Notes: a model not told the origin generated them from the sequence alone. DNA of 64,000 nucleotides from Perkinsela sp. pyNocScin1 (GCA_964019655.1 CAXHTR010000001.1:496001-560000); one strand, 5' to 3'; shown: positions 47,284 through 56,073, counted from the stretch's first letter. A program made the numbers and translations.

Positions 47284-47314
47284 TCGGAAGCCTATTGTCA
47301 TATCTACAGACTAA

Positions 47315-47445
47315 GTTATACTTCCCTCGGGGATGGCTTTCGCCGCTCAAAAATTAGGGATTTCTCATCACACAGATGAGTCTCCGCGCCTGCTTGATTG
47401 CGCAGAAAGTACCGCTGGTATGACACATAAGCGTGGCTTGACCCT
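47315..47445 (-). ncRNA. Candidate structured small RNA with Sm-like site
   Basis: Read on the minus strand, this stretch holds a chain of hairpins: CGCT-TATG-tgt-CATA-cc-AGCG, CTGC/GCAG, the perfect CTCATC-tgtgt-GATGAG, then TAATTTTTGA (an Sm-site-like run), then GGC-gaaa-GCC and TCCC-cga-GGGA. A single-stranded AATTTTTG between hairpins is the layout of Sm-class snRNAs such as U1, U4 or U5, but I could not match a diagnostic loop or 5' end. In kinetoplastids snRNA genes sit beside tRNA genes and use divergent A/B boxes, which fits the adjacent element at 47515-47595. Ends are approximate. Confidence 0.3.
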
Positions 47446-47514
47446 CAGTTTCACTACCCCATGTGTTAATTTAAGTATATGTTTGTTTTGTTAAAAATCC
47501 AGGGCGAGAACTTT

Positions 47515-47595
47515 CCATGGCGCAGTTGGCTGAGTGCGGGTTGACTTCGACTCCTGCCACGGGGAAACTGGAAACATAAAAGCCACATTCCGTGG
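47515..47595 (+). other. tRNA-like element with A-box and B-box-like sequences
   Basis: TGGCGCAGTTGG (47518-47529) matches a Pol III A box, and GACTTCGACTCC (47543-47554) is close to a B box, but only 13 bases separate them, too few for a tRNA anticodon arm. The ends CCATGG and CCGTGG can pair like an acceptor stem. It is oriented divergently from the candidate small RNA and could serve as its external promoter, or be a decayed tRNA gene. Confidence 0.3.
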
Positions 47596-47776
47596 TTTCA
47601 AAGATTGGTTGGGTTAATTGTTACAGTTGTAAGCAATTTGTGAGAGCTACCGAAGATCATTGCGCTCACGTAATCCCGAGCACAAGGACGACAGGTGCTG
47701 TCCAAAACGAATTACTCCATAAAATTATGATTCGCGCAACTTACTATAGTCCATCTTAAAATTACTTCTGCCATCA

Positions 47777-47849
47777 GGGGGTGTAGCTCACATGGTAGAG
47801 CGCGCGCTTAGCATGCGCGAGGCACCGGGATCGATACCCGGCATCTCCA
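47777..47849 (+). tRNA. tRNA-Ala (AGC)
   Basis: Acceptor GGGGGTG pairs with CATCTCC (two G-U pairs, as common in tRNA-Ala). The anticodon loop TTAGCAT in stem CGCGC/GCGCG gives AGC. The T-loop region is GGGATCGATACCC. Confidence 0.94.
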
Positions 47850-48016
47850 TTTTCACTTTCGCCTATTTTTCGACATTTTCACTTTTTGTCAGAATGAAAA
47901 ATTTATGAGAATTACTGTTGAGATCGTGAAATGAAAATTTTCTCACGCCACCAGTCCAACCGACATCACATTTTTTGCGCACAACATTGAGGTGAATTTA
48001 TTTCATTTTTATTACA

Positions 48017-48799
48017 ATGAACGCTCATACTTACCAAGTTTTCGGATCACCATCGCTCTCTGTGGTTATTAATGGAATTCCTGTCGGTCATTTTCACGAA
48101 AATGATGTATCAAATATGACACTACTCATTGAGAATCTGAAAGATAGCGGGCATGTGATGCTTTTCTCAACCCTCGACCGTGATATCAAGGTTACCTCAA
48201 ATGACCATTACGTTGGGATTCTGAGCTCGTTCAACGGACTTCTCACGCTGCAATGCGCGGAGGATACAAGCCTCAACTTCGTTTTCTCTGACTCGCAAAA
48301 GCTGAAGGATATTGAGACTGTCGTGGCAGATATCTTCCATTGCACCGATATCAATCCGTCTTTCGGCGCTCTTCCATTGAAAAGACTTGAGAAAGAGCTT
48401 CTCGCACGTACTCCTGATTACAGCAAGTCACTGCTGAATTGCGTTCTGCAGTCTTCCGAAATGTTTCACTGTTACGAAGGAAAAGACAGGGCTCCATGGG
48501 TTGTGCTTCATTCCCACTGTAAGAGACTCACTATTCCCATGGGTCATCTCGACGACTACTGCCAGCTTATCAAGTACCTCACTGGAGAGCTTCTTGAGCG
48601 ATCTGAAGTGGCTCTCAGTGACCTCTATCGAAAGATCTATACAGAAAATATATTTTCAAGTCTCTTGTCGTCGAATTTCACTGTTCTCAAGAAGCTCCTG
48701 ATACGGTTCAATGCTGACTTCCAGTGGTTCCAGGATGACAGCTCGAAAACAACGAAAGTGGTGATACAAGACAGGCTTCCGTTGATCGCATGTGCATAA
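48017..48799 (+). CDS. Orphan protein inside the tRNA cluster
   Basis: 260 residues from a clear ATG after an AT-rich leader. No leader peptide or membrane segment is seen. The N-terminal half is predicted mixed strand and helix (PSLSVVINGIPVGHFHENDV, NMTLLIENLKDSGHVMLFST); the C-terminal half is helical (LSDLYRKIYTENIFSSLLSS, FTVLKKLLIRFNADFQWFQD). Start, length and even codon use argue for a real gene. I recognise no family. It is the only protein gene between tRNA-Ala and tRNA-Met. Confidence 0.6.
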   Translation: MNAHTYQVFGSPSLSVVINGIPVGHFHENDVSNMTLLIENLKDSGHVMLFSTLDRDIKVTSNDHYVGILSSFNGLLTLQCAEDTSLNFVFSDSQKLKDIETVVADIFHCTDINPSFGALPLKRLEKELLARTPDYSKSLLNCVLQSSEMFHCYEGKDRAPWVVLHSHCKRLTIPMGHLDDYCQLIKYLTGELLERSEVALSDLYRKIYTENIFSSLLSSNFTVLKKLLIRFNADFQWFQDDSSKTTKVVIQDRLPLIACA

Positions 48800-49011
48800 C
48801 TGATAGAGATGATGGTGGTGAATTGTAATGTCCTCACGGCTTCTCGCTTAGGAAAGATTTTGTCTGTGTCTTATTCCTATGTACACTCACATGTGTTGTT
48901 AACGAAGGAAGCTTCAGATCCAGCTTACGCCTATCCATCAACCTCATGATCTGCCATTTCACACTTCCGAAATAAATTGCCATTTGTACACTCAGTATCC
49001 CTGACTTCGTA

Positions 49012-49084
49012 GCGAATTTGGCGCAGTCGGCAGCGCGTGGGTCTCATAATCCCAAGGTCGTGAGTTCGATCCTCACAGTTCGCA
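49012..49084 (+). tRNA. tRNA-Met (CAU), probably elongator
   Basis: Acceptor GCGAATT pairs with AGTTCGC. The anticodon loop CTCATAA in stem TGGGT/TCCCA gives CAT. The stem lacks the three consecutive G-C pairs next to the loop that mark initiators, so elongator is more likely. Confidence 0.9.
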
Positions 49085-49138
49085 TTTTGCACAGCAGGTC
49101 ATGAACGTAAGCCGGGAGAAAGTAGACGATTTTCCTCA

Positions 49139-49219
49139 GCTGGGGTTCCCGAGTGGTCAAAGGGGGGAGACTTAAGATCTCCTGCGTATGCTTCGTGGGT
49201 TCAAACCCCACCTCCAGCA
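49139..49219 (+). tRNA. tRNA-Leu (UAA)
   Basis: Acceptor GCTGGGG pairs with CTCCAGC. The anticodon loop CTTAAGA in stem GGAGA/TCTCC gives TAA. Long variable arm present; T-arm GGGTTCAAACCCC. Confidence 0.95.
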
Positions 49220-49274
49220 TTTATCGTCGCGAAGGTCGTAAAACTACTCCGGGTGAAATTGGCACTTTCTCGAG

Positions 49275-49347
49275 GCTCCGGTGGCCTAATGGTTAAGGCA
49301 TCTGACTTCTAATCAGGAGATTGCGGGTTCGAGTCCCGTCCGGAGTA
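49275..49347 (+). tRNA. tRNA-Arg (UCU)
   Basis: Acceptor GCTCCGG pairs with CCGGAGT. The anticodon loop CTTCTAA in stem TCTGA/TCAGG gives TCT. T-arm CGGGTTCGAGTCCCG. Confidence 0.95.
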
Positions 49348-49493
49348 TTTTCGATTATGTACTTTCGTTAGAGAAAAAAGATTTTACTGTGGAGTTCTTC
49401 GATTCGATACAATAAGTTACTATTATTCACTAACTGAGCTCATAAAACATCGGAATGAAGAGGCAGTTTGCTATATACAGGTTTAAAGCAGCA

Positions 49494-50291
49494 TCATTTG
49501 CATGCATCATGCACAAGGGATTCCATCGTCCCGCGGTTCATCTTGAGGCCCCGCAAAATTTTGTTATCCCGCGCGACGAAATCGGGATTCGGCGTTTTTT
49601 CCACGTCAAGACGACGCAGTTTCTTGGAGTTCGTGAAGAACTGTGGCAAAGAGACACGAGATAGCCCGCGCGGTAGATGCGCGTAGTACACGTGCCCTTT
49701 GTCAAAGGAATTGCCATACAAATCCAGCCTTGTGAGGGTCCGTGGCAGTCCCACGAGAAAGACTTTTCCCACAAGAGCATTGTATGCAAGGTTGAGCGAA
49801 TGCAGCTTCTTCGGAAGAGTTTGAAGCGGCAATTGGCCGATGAGGAGGTTACGACACAGCCTGATGTTTCGTGAGTCTCGCGGCAATGCTCGTGAGTTGA
49901 ATCGATAGTTCTGCTCACAGCCAACGATGTCTATGCTTTGCACAGTGCTTGGTAGAGCAAAGATTCGAAAGTTCCCGCACGGCCTCCCTTCTGGGGCCCG
50001 TATATTTCGAAATGAAACGCCCAACACTATTCCGTCCTGGCAATGAACGCCGTCCCAACCATGGCGCTTTCGGGTGGGGCAGAAGTTCTCCCGATTATGC
50101 GTGAAAATAGGCTTCACTTCCTTATCAACAGTCAGGACAAATAATGACATGAGCTTTTTCTGCATGTTTAGGATCTCCTCTTTCGAAGGAATCGGCTGCT
50201 TTGCAGCTTCCTCTTTCTCCTTTCCTTTCTTTCCCTTTTTTCGAGGTGTGTCGGCGCACAGCATTGTGCAAAAGAGAAGAAGGGTGCGCAT
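49494..50291 (-). CDS. Secreted LRR protein with Lys-rich N-terminal segment
   Basis: 265 residues. A clear signal peptide (MRTLLLFCTMLCADTP) is followed by a basic insert absent from relatives (RKKGKKGKEKEEAAK), then a cap of altered spacing (NFCPTRKRHGWDGVHCQDG). About five LRRs follow (LPSTVQSIDIVG, LPRDSRNIRLCRNLLIG, LPKKLHSLNLAYNALVG, LPRTLTRLDLYGNSFDK, LPRGLSRVSLPQ). It begins a short minus-strand run facing the tRNA cluster. Function unknown. Confidence 0.82.
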   Translation of the reverse strand: MRTLLLFCTMLCADTPRKKGKKGKEKEEAAKQPIPSKEEILNMQKKLMSLFVLTVDKEVKPIFTHNRENFCPTRKRHGWDGVHCQDGIVLGVSFRNIRAPEGRPCGNFRIFALPSTVQSIDIVGCEQNYRFNSRALPRDSRNIRLCRNLLIGQLPLQTLPKKLHSLNLAYNALVGKVFLVGLPRTLTRLDLYGNSFDKGHVYYAHLPRGLSRVSLPQFFTNSKKLRRLDVEKTPNPDFVARDNKILRGLKMNRGTMESLVHDACK

Positions 50292-51267
50292 TTTTAAACA
50301 AATGAATAAAAAAGCCGAGAGTTACTCGCACGTACATCAGATTACAGCCTCGGAGATGAGATAGTGGGAGAAAGTGGGTGAAATCAACTTTTCCTGTGCT
50401 TTCTATGCGTCTGTAGTCGAATTGGACAGTCTGTGTGTGAAAATCAAGTTACTAAAGCGTAAATTACAGTGAATTCCTACGCAACTAAGTGTAAATGGTG
50501 CCCATCAGCACTTTCGTTATGGATATCCTTCGTAACACATGCACTCGTGTGATCCATAACCCCTTGGAAGCTTTATACCACTCCTGATTGGAAGTACAGC
50601 GAGTAAAAGGTGTCATACGAGCATTAGATACCCATTGCACATCTCTATCGCACTATTTAAGATTTCAACGGCCAGTGCGAATCAAAACGCGTAGAATCCA
50701 CCTTAACCTTCGTATGGAAACAGCATGAAAGAGGTGCACATTGTGAAAATAGAGCGAAAGCGCTTCTGGCCTTCATGGGAGCTTACTCTCTGTTCCAAGG
50801 TAGTTTGTAGCTCAGGCATCTAGCCCATTTTGTGGTGAAAAGATCAGGGATGTTCTATGAACTCCCATAGCTAAAATCTCACCTATCCCAAGTCTCTACT
50901 GTACACATGCATGAATATTCAATATTCATGTACTCCTCGCGAGTTTTACCCACTGGGGATTCTGTATTTCGGGAATATTTCTCCATGCAGAACTCGGAGC
51001 GCCTTTGACACCGCTCCCGCTTTCTGTTGGTCGCATTCTATCTCATATCACAGAGTGTATCGTCCTCGCTGAGCCATTTTCTATCGATTGCGCACTCAGG
51101 CTATTTCACAAAGCCCCAAAAGTAGTGTATAATTCTGGTGCGATGATGAGGGTACATGTAAGATAGAAATGCATGGGTAGAAATACGTTGCTACCAGCTG
51201 CTTCGTTTGTGGCTCAAGCATAGCCTAAGTACAGTATTGTACTGATATGAATGCAATTATTTCTGGA
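50292..51267. other. Intergenic, nearly 1 kb without a gene
   Basis: No coding frame of substance on either strand. The one notable structure is a perfect 10-base-arm palindrome at 50910-50930. Confidence 0.45.
50910..50930. repeat. Perfect palindrome, 10-base arms, 1-base centre
   Basis: CATGAATATT, then C, then AATATTCATG. AT-rich and fully symmetric, in gene-free DNA between two minus-strand LRR genes. It could be a hairpin or a protein-binding site; no function can be assigned. Confidence 0.85.
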
Positions 51268-52242
51268 TTATACAACAATGGCGCAGAGCGAAGGGCCAGA
51301 CGTTGCGGATCGAAGAGATTCCTTCTCAAAACTATTGTCGCTCAGAATGAGCTCTAGCATTGAGTCTGGCAGCGAGCCGAAGCTCAAATTGCCTCGAAAG
51401 GAATTGTTCGAAATATCCAAAGATAGCATTTTCGGGGGTAGACAATTCAAATCCGCTTCCCCTTCGAAGTGGTTGTGCTTAAGGCTGAGGACTTGTAGCC
51501 CCCTTGACAGTGTGCTCAGGTCGATTGAGCCCGATAGAGAGTTGTAAGAAAGATTTAAGCTTGAGAGCGTCAAAGGTAGCTTCGTGAAGTTGACATTGCC
51601 CTCAAATGCGTTTTCAGCTAGGTCAATCGCATCAATCGCCCCCGGGAGTGACTCCAAATCGACGCTGCCCACGAGTTTGTTCTTGTGGAAACGCAGTGAC
51701 GAGATCGATTCTGGGAGCTTCGACAGGCACAATGTCCCACTGAGTGCGTTGAAAGACATATCTATGGCTTCGATTCTCGATGGAAGCTTCTCGAGATTAA
51801 TCGTCCCCTCTGCCATGCAGCTTTCAACAGTAAGATCCTTGAGGCTCACTGGAAGGGTCGTCAAATCCACGCTATCCGCAACAGTTGCATAGCAAATGGT
51901 GAAGATTTCAAGGCCGTCTGGTAGGCTCGATGTGTCTATGGAAATAGAGAGGTTATCGGGAAAAAAGCCGAATTCGCGGATCTTATGGGGGAGAAGACCG
52001 ATATTCAACACCTCTGAAGATTCGAGTAAATCATTCTCCCAGCTTATTTCCGTAACGCTTCCGTCTGAATCGCAAGAAATTCCTGGCCATGTGCAAACAT
52101 CGACGTACAGTCCCTCACTATTGCGAAATTTTGCTTGTGTCTCTTTCGTGCACCCCTCGATGAGGAGCTCGAGTATAGCCTGATCAGGAAGCATCGCTGG
52201 ATCCACCCTAGCGGCGCTATCAAGAGATAGTGCGAAGATCAT
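51268..52242 (-). CDS. Secreted LRR protein, about 10 repeats
   Basis: 324 residues. Leader MIFALSLDSAARVDPAM, then LPDQAILELLIEG, a complete cap (DVCTWPGISCDSDG) and VTEISW. About ten regular LRRs reach nearly to the end (LPSRIEAIDMSFNALSG, LPGAIDAIDLAENAFEG, LPLTLSSLNLSYNSLSG, LPPKMLSLDISNNSFRG). No anchor; it ends CAIVV. It is separated from the main array by 39 kb yet is a typical member, so the family is dispersed and not confined to one array. The ATG follows a CTTTCAAAA acceptor-like context. Confidence 0.88.
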   Translation of the reverse strand: MIFALSLDSAARVDPAMLPDQAILELLIEGCTKETQAKFRNSEGLYVDVCTWPGISCDSDGSVTEISWENDLLESSEVLNIGLLPHKIREFGFFPDNLSISIDTSSLPDGLEIFTICYATVADSVDLTTLPVSLKDLTVESCMAEGTINLEKLPSRIEAIDMSFNALSGTLCLSKLPESISSLRFHKNKLVGSVDLESLPGAIDAIDLAENAFEGNVNFTKLPLTLSSLNLSYNSLSGSIDLSTLSRGLQVLSLKHNHFEGEADLNCLPPKMLSLDISNNSFRGNLSFGSLPDSMLELILSDNSFEKESLRSATSGPSLCAIVV

Positions 52243-52504
52243 TTTTGAAAGGATAGAAGCTGATGAAGTAGAAAAGTGTGTGCAAATTCATGAATCGATG
52301 TGGATGATTCAATGATGGAAATCTAATAGTCCTACTGTGATCTTGTATTTATACGAAATGTTTAGTATAGTGCATTAGTGTTCGCAAGATGGAATATTGT
52401 TGTTATCTGATATATCAAAGATTTATATCTCACCTGAAGACTTTTCTTACACTATTTAGTTCGGTAAGTTGGTATCTTCATCTCCCAGGTGGGTATATCG
52501 CAGC

Positions 52505-53668
52505 CTAGTTGTTTTCAGTGGATGAAAGTATGCCACAGAGGTCTTTTACAGCTTCACGAACGCCTAGTTTGATGTAAAAAGTGAATTTGTCTGACACGTG
52601 AAGTTTTCTCTTTTGAGCGAAAGAGCGAAAGGAGAAAAGCATTTCTGCTGCTGAATTCGTCAGATCTTTCTTGCATCTATCCACTATCGCGGAATCTTCT
52701 GAAGGTTCATAGTGATTAATGATAGGTTTCGGTGCACCACATTCATGAATATTGACGCCTTGCGTTACAAAACTATGGGCCTTTGATCTGCCTATGTGGG
52801 GACATTTTGAAAAAATGCAATAATCTCTTACTTTGCTTTGAGGAACTTTATACATGTCCATTATATCCCGTGGGCGTATAAATATCTTACGCTGTGGATT
52901 GTATTGTATTGTTGTCGCTCTGAGATTATGATGAGTGCTTTCATGTAGCCAAGAGAGGGCCACTCGGGACATAGTCATAATAACAACGTTACGAGGGTGG
53001 CGGGTACACTCTCTGTACACACTGAACAGCGCAGTGCTTCTAGTTTTAAGAGGATCAGTGCATTGAAAGCTTGGAATACCCAAAGCCTCGGATGCCATGG
53101 TGACAGCTTGACGAAGAGTTTTGTGATGAGCCTTTCGTTCGACTGACCACTGCGGATGTTCTATTAAATTAGCACTTGACGGTCTTCGCCCAAATATTGA
53201 GCAAACTCCGCAGAAATCAAAGTATTGATGAAAATCACGCAAGAAGTTTATAACCATCATGACAACGTTTTTAGTTAGCGCCTGCACAAGACCGCCTGAT
53301 GCACCCACTCGCTCTCGTATCTCAGCAATATCCAAGTAAGAGTCGATAATGCTCTCCATATCACATACCAGTATTGTTCCTATTTCTTTTACAATGTTAC
53401 TGGGCGGCAGAACACATCCATAGGGTGGAATCCAGCCCTGATCAAGATAATTTTGGCTCGCACTTAGACAGACTTCGGGAGTTAGAGGACCTGAGAAAAT
53501 TTTAGTCTGGGATGGAAGAACGTACAGTGGCGGCGACATATTTAATATTCTGGCCGGATATGGCTGAAACTCATCTTTCTCTGCTTGCGAAACAATATGA
53601 GCAAGTTTCTTCTCGTTGAGTGTGCGCGTACTACGCTGGATTCTAGATAGGCTTATCTTGCGAAGCAT
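52505..53668 (-). CDS. Possible degenerate mitochondrial 5'-exonuclease (PIN/FEN-like)
   Basis: 387 residues. The basic N-terminus (MLRKISLSRIQRSTRTL) suits mitochondrial import. Weak resemblance to the 5'-3' exonuclease fold: an early Asp strand (TILVCDMESI), a mid block with R-x-x-HHKTLRQAVTMASEALGIP, and FIRPRDIMDMYKVPQSKVRDY, recalling the K-x(n)-Y-G-(I/V)-P-P-E-Q-V-x-D-Y block of FEN and Pol I exonucleases. Most metal-binding acids between these blocks are absent. Kinetoplastids have a mitochondrial structure-specific endonuclease of this class (SSE-1), but equivalence is inference. It may be an unrelated orphan. Confidence 0.35.
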   Translation of the reverse strand: MLRKISLSRIQRSTRTLNEKKLAHIVSQAEKDEFQPYPARILNMSPPLYVLPSQTKIFSGPLTPEVCLSASQNYLDQGWIPPYGCVLPPSNIVKEIGTILVCDMESIIDSYLDIAEIRERVGASGGLVQALTKNVVMMVINFLRDFHQYFDFCGVCSIFGRRPSSANLIEHPQWSVERKAHHKTLRQAVTMASEALGIPSFQCTDPLKTRSTALFSVYRECTRHPRNVVIMTMSRVALSWLHESTHHNLRATTIQYNPQRKIFIRPRDIMDMYKVPQSKVRDYCIFSKCPHIGRSKAHSFVTQGVNIHECGAPKPIINHYEPSEDSAIVDRCKKDLTNSAAEMLFSFRSFAQKRKLHVSDKFTFYIKLGVREAVKDLCGILSSTENN

Positions 53669-54171
53669 GAGTACCTAAATACTGCAACACTTTTTGAAAT
53701 TAAGAAAATATACCCCCAATATTACGAAGTAAACTCACACTCAATTGACTTTAACATACCTGTTACAAACCTCGATGAATGTGCAGGGCCTGTGTGATCA
53801 AATCAAATGTTTCCCTAGAGAATGACAAGTGTAACCATCGTTTTAAGCATGGAGGAAAATCAAAGTCGCATCATCCTAGTTGGATAAAACTATTTTCACG
53901 AGCACGAACATTACGTGTACCGCCATTATTTTTCCTTCCATACTCTAGTGATAATTTTCAATTCGAGCGCGGGGTTACTTTAATTAAGCCTGAAGGAAAT
54001 TGATAGTGACATCAGGACATGCTACACGAAATTCAGAGCTTTCTCTACAAGAAACAGAAGAATTAAACAATTGCCTGCTAGTATCTTTTAGCACTTAGAT
54101 CTAAAACACTGGATTTCCTGTGATGGTGGTATTTATAGTCATTTCTTCTAATCTCTAATCGAAAGTTATAA
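53669..54171. promoter_or_regulatory. Second divergent strand-switch region
   Basis: It lies between a minus gene ending the left run and the plus gene for adenylate kinase. AT-rich, no supported gene (a 74-codon plus frame has no recognisable features). By layout a likely bidirectional transcription start. Confidence 0.45.
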
Positions 54172-54849
54172 ATGGCCACAAATAACGTTGTTCTCTTCGG
54201 AGCACCAGGTAGTGGCAAAGGTACCCAGGCACCCCTCCTCGAGAAAAAGTATGGCCTATGCCATCTTTCAACGGGTGATATATTACGAGATGCCGTAGCA
54301 CGTAAGACTGATGCTGGGGTTAGAGCAAAGGCTGCCATGGATAGTGGGGCCTTGGTGAGTGACGAAATTGTAATTGATATCGTCAGTGATGCCATCGAGT
54401 TGCCAAAATGTAAATCCGGCTTCATTCTTGACGGGTTCCCTCGCACTAAAGTTCAAGCTGAAAAGCTTGATGAGCTTTTAACTAAAAAGGGTTCACATAT
54501 TAACAAAGTGATATCTTTCGAAGTTCCTGACGATATTATCACCAAACGTGCTTGTGGGCGATGGATTCACAAAGCAAGCGGAAGAACTTACCACTCAGAA
54601 TTCGCCCCACCCAAAGTTCCAGGTAAAGATGATGTCACTGGAGAAGACCTGATGCAAAGACCAGACGATAAGGAAGATATCATTCGTAAGCGGTTGAAGA
54701 TATTCCACCAAGATATCGCCCCTATACTGGATTTCTACCGGGAGAAGAAGGTTTTGACATCTATCGATGGAAACCGGGCTGTTGGAGATGTCCATGCAAC
54801 AATCATCAAAGAATTGGAAAACAAGAAGCCATGGTGGAAGCTGTGGTAA
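54172..54849 (+). CDS. ADK: Adenylate kinase
   Basis: 225 residues. P-loop GAPGSGKGT at residues 9-17 (Walker A), NMP-binding core LSTGDILRDA, GFILDGFPRTKVQAEKLDE, and a long LID domain (GRWIHKASGRTYHSEFAPP, DDVTGEDLMQRPDDKE) followed by IIRKRL. It interconverts ATP + AMP and 2 ADP. The long LID places it with the AK2/AK4-type enzymes. No clear targeting sequence. The ATG at 54172 begins the first beta-strand as expected. Confidence 0.96.
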   Translation: MATNNVVLFGAPGSGKGTQAPLLEKKYGLCHLSTGDILRDAVARKTDAGVRAKAAMDSGALVSDEIVIDIVSDAIELPKCKSGFILDGFPRTKVQAEKLDELLTKKGSHINKVISFEVPDDIITKRACGRWIHKASGRTYHSEFAPPKVPGKDDVTGEDLMQRPDDKEDIIRKRLKIFHQDIAPILDFYREKKVLTSIDGNRAVGDVHATIIKELENKKPWWKLW

Positions 54850-54951
54850 GGAATACTTTTGCGTAGTTAATATTCGCTTAGAATGGTGTGTCAAGCTCTT
54901 ATTTTTTACCCTTTTTTCTATTAATGATAAAGGGCGAGCTATTTGAAGACA

Positions 54952-55701
54952 ATGTGTGTACCACTCTGCTCGCTCTTCCTTGTTGTCAACAACGTATGGC
55001 CAGAGATTGCTCGAATTTCAGCTGCAGATGCCTTGTCAAATGCAAAAGGTGCTGGAAGCTCCGAAGCATTGGTCAAGAGTGACTTCGACGAAATTGAAGC
55101 TACAAGTATGAATGAAACGGAAGATGCTGAGCCACTGTCTCTCATAGATTGCCTTTGCAAAAGGGTGAGAATGCTATGCATGACGATTCTAAACTTTTTA
55201 ACAGCGAATCTCTCCAGCAAGGGTTACACTTCCCTAGACGACGACAGCGTCTTCAATGATGAGCTATCTGAATCGGACGTTGATGAAGCCGTTCAAGTTT
55301 TTGAAGAGACAGTTCCTGAGAATATTAATTCAGATATCAGTATCGGTCAAAGTTCTTTTGACCAAGATCAAAACAACTACGCAAATAACCAGTTTCTGAT
55401 CCTTTACGACTCCTGGGTAGCTCTTCCAACGATACTGAAGATTTTCTCTGCACCATTTCTCATTCTGTACACCTGGGTTAAGGCAGACACTATGGTGCAG
55501 TTCATGTGGAGATACCCGCGCCTGGGCAACCATCCAACTGACGATGATAACCACCCACAGGATCGCAAATATGTTCAAATGTCGAAGAAAGCTCGATCGA
55601 GCGATGACGACGATATATTCCAGTGGGGAAGCCCAAGTTACGACCCGGATACGCCATTCCGGCCGCAGTCGCGGCAGCCACGGGACGAGCCTTGGTTTTA
55701 A
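54952..55701 (+). CDS. Orphan single-pass membrane protein 1
   Basis: 249 residues from the ATG at 54952; a longer frame needs a TTG. A signal peptide is likely (MCVPLCSLFLVVNNVWPEIA). An acidic, Asn/Ser-rich middle (DDDSVFNDELSESDVDEAVQ) is followed by a hydrophobic segment (LPTILKIFSAPFLILYTWV, about 155-175) and a polar, Asp/Pro-rich tail ending in RQPRDEPWF. The arrangement (acidic region, membrane segment, polar tail) recalls the C-terminal part of the LRR gene at 24106-25299, but no repeats are present. Unknown function. Confidence 0.55.
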   Translation: MCVPLCSLFLVVNNVWPEIARISAADALSNAKGAGSSEALVKSDFDEIEATSMNETEDAEPLSLIDCLCKRVRMLCMTILNFLTANLSSKGYTSLDDDSVFNDELSESDVDEAVQVFEETVPENINSDISIGQSSFDQDQNNYANNQFLILYDSWVALPTILKIFSAPFLILYTWVKADTMVQFMWRYPRLGNHPTDDDNHPQDRKYVQMSKKARSSDDDDIFQWGSPSYDPDTPFRPQSRQPRDEPWF

Positions 55702-55782
55702 GCCTTGTACATAACCCATGAAATTTGGGAATGTAAAGATGCTCACTTTATGCGTCTTACTTTAGTTTTTTATCTAATTAGA

Positions 55783-56073
55783 ATGGACCCACAGCCTGTC
55801 GACGTAAATTCGCAGCGACCAGGCCACCGTGCGCTTCCAGACTTGGGAAAGTACGTGGGCAAAGAAGTTGAGATCAGACTCCGGGATAGGAAACGCATCG
55901 TCGCGACTCTTCGTGGTTTTGACAACCGAATGAATATTGTTATCAGTGACTGGAAGGAAGTGCCGAAGAAGGCAACTGCGGAAGAGAAAGCATCCAAGGA
56001 TAACCTCTGCGCTGAGGAAGCTGTCATTCGAGGCTCAGCTATCGATAACATTGAGCTTCTGCTTAGCGAATAA
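55783..56073 (+). CDS. Sm-fold protein, SmG-like
   Basis: 96 residues from the ATG at 55783, directly after a textbook pyrimidine-AG (TTAGTTTTTTATCTAATTAG). Sm1: KYVGKEVEIRLRDRKRIVAT and LRGFDNRMNIVISD. Sm2: EEAVIRGSAIDNIELL. The IRG-x-(S/A)-I-x-x-(I/L)E ending is closest to SmG. It would be part of the heptameric Sm ring on U1, U2, U4, U5 and spliced-leader RNAs. LSm7 or another LSm is possible. Confidence 0.8.
   Translation: MDPQPVDVNSQRPGHRALPDLGKYVGKEVEIRLRDRKRIVATLRGFDNRMNIVISDWKEVPKKATAEEKASKDNLCAEEAVIRGSAIDNIELLLSE

Noticed and set aside
47315-47445. Identification of this segment as U6 snRNA
   Set aside because: A TCCC-TCG-GGGA hairpin on the plus strand recalls the U6 5' stem, but the invariant ACAGAGA is absent (only ACACAGATG), so U6 is not supported.
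53779-54003. 74-codon plus frame in the divergent region
   Set aside because: No domain, unusual composition, sits in a likely transcription-start region.
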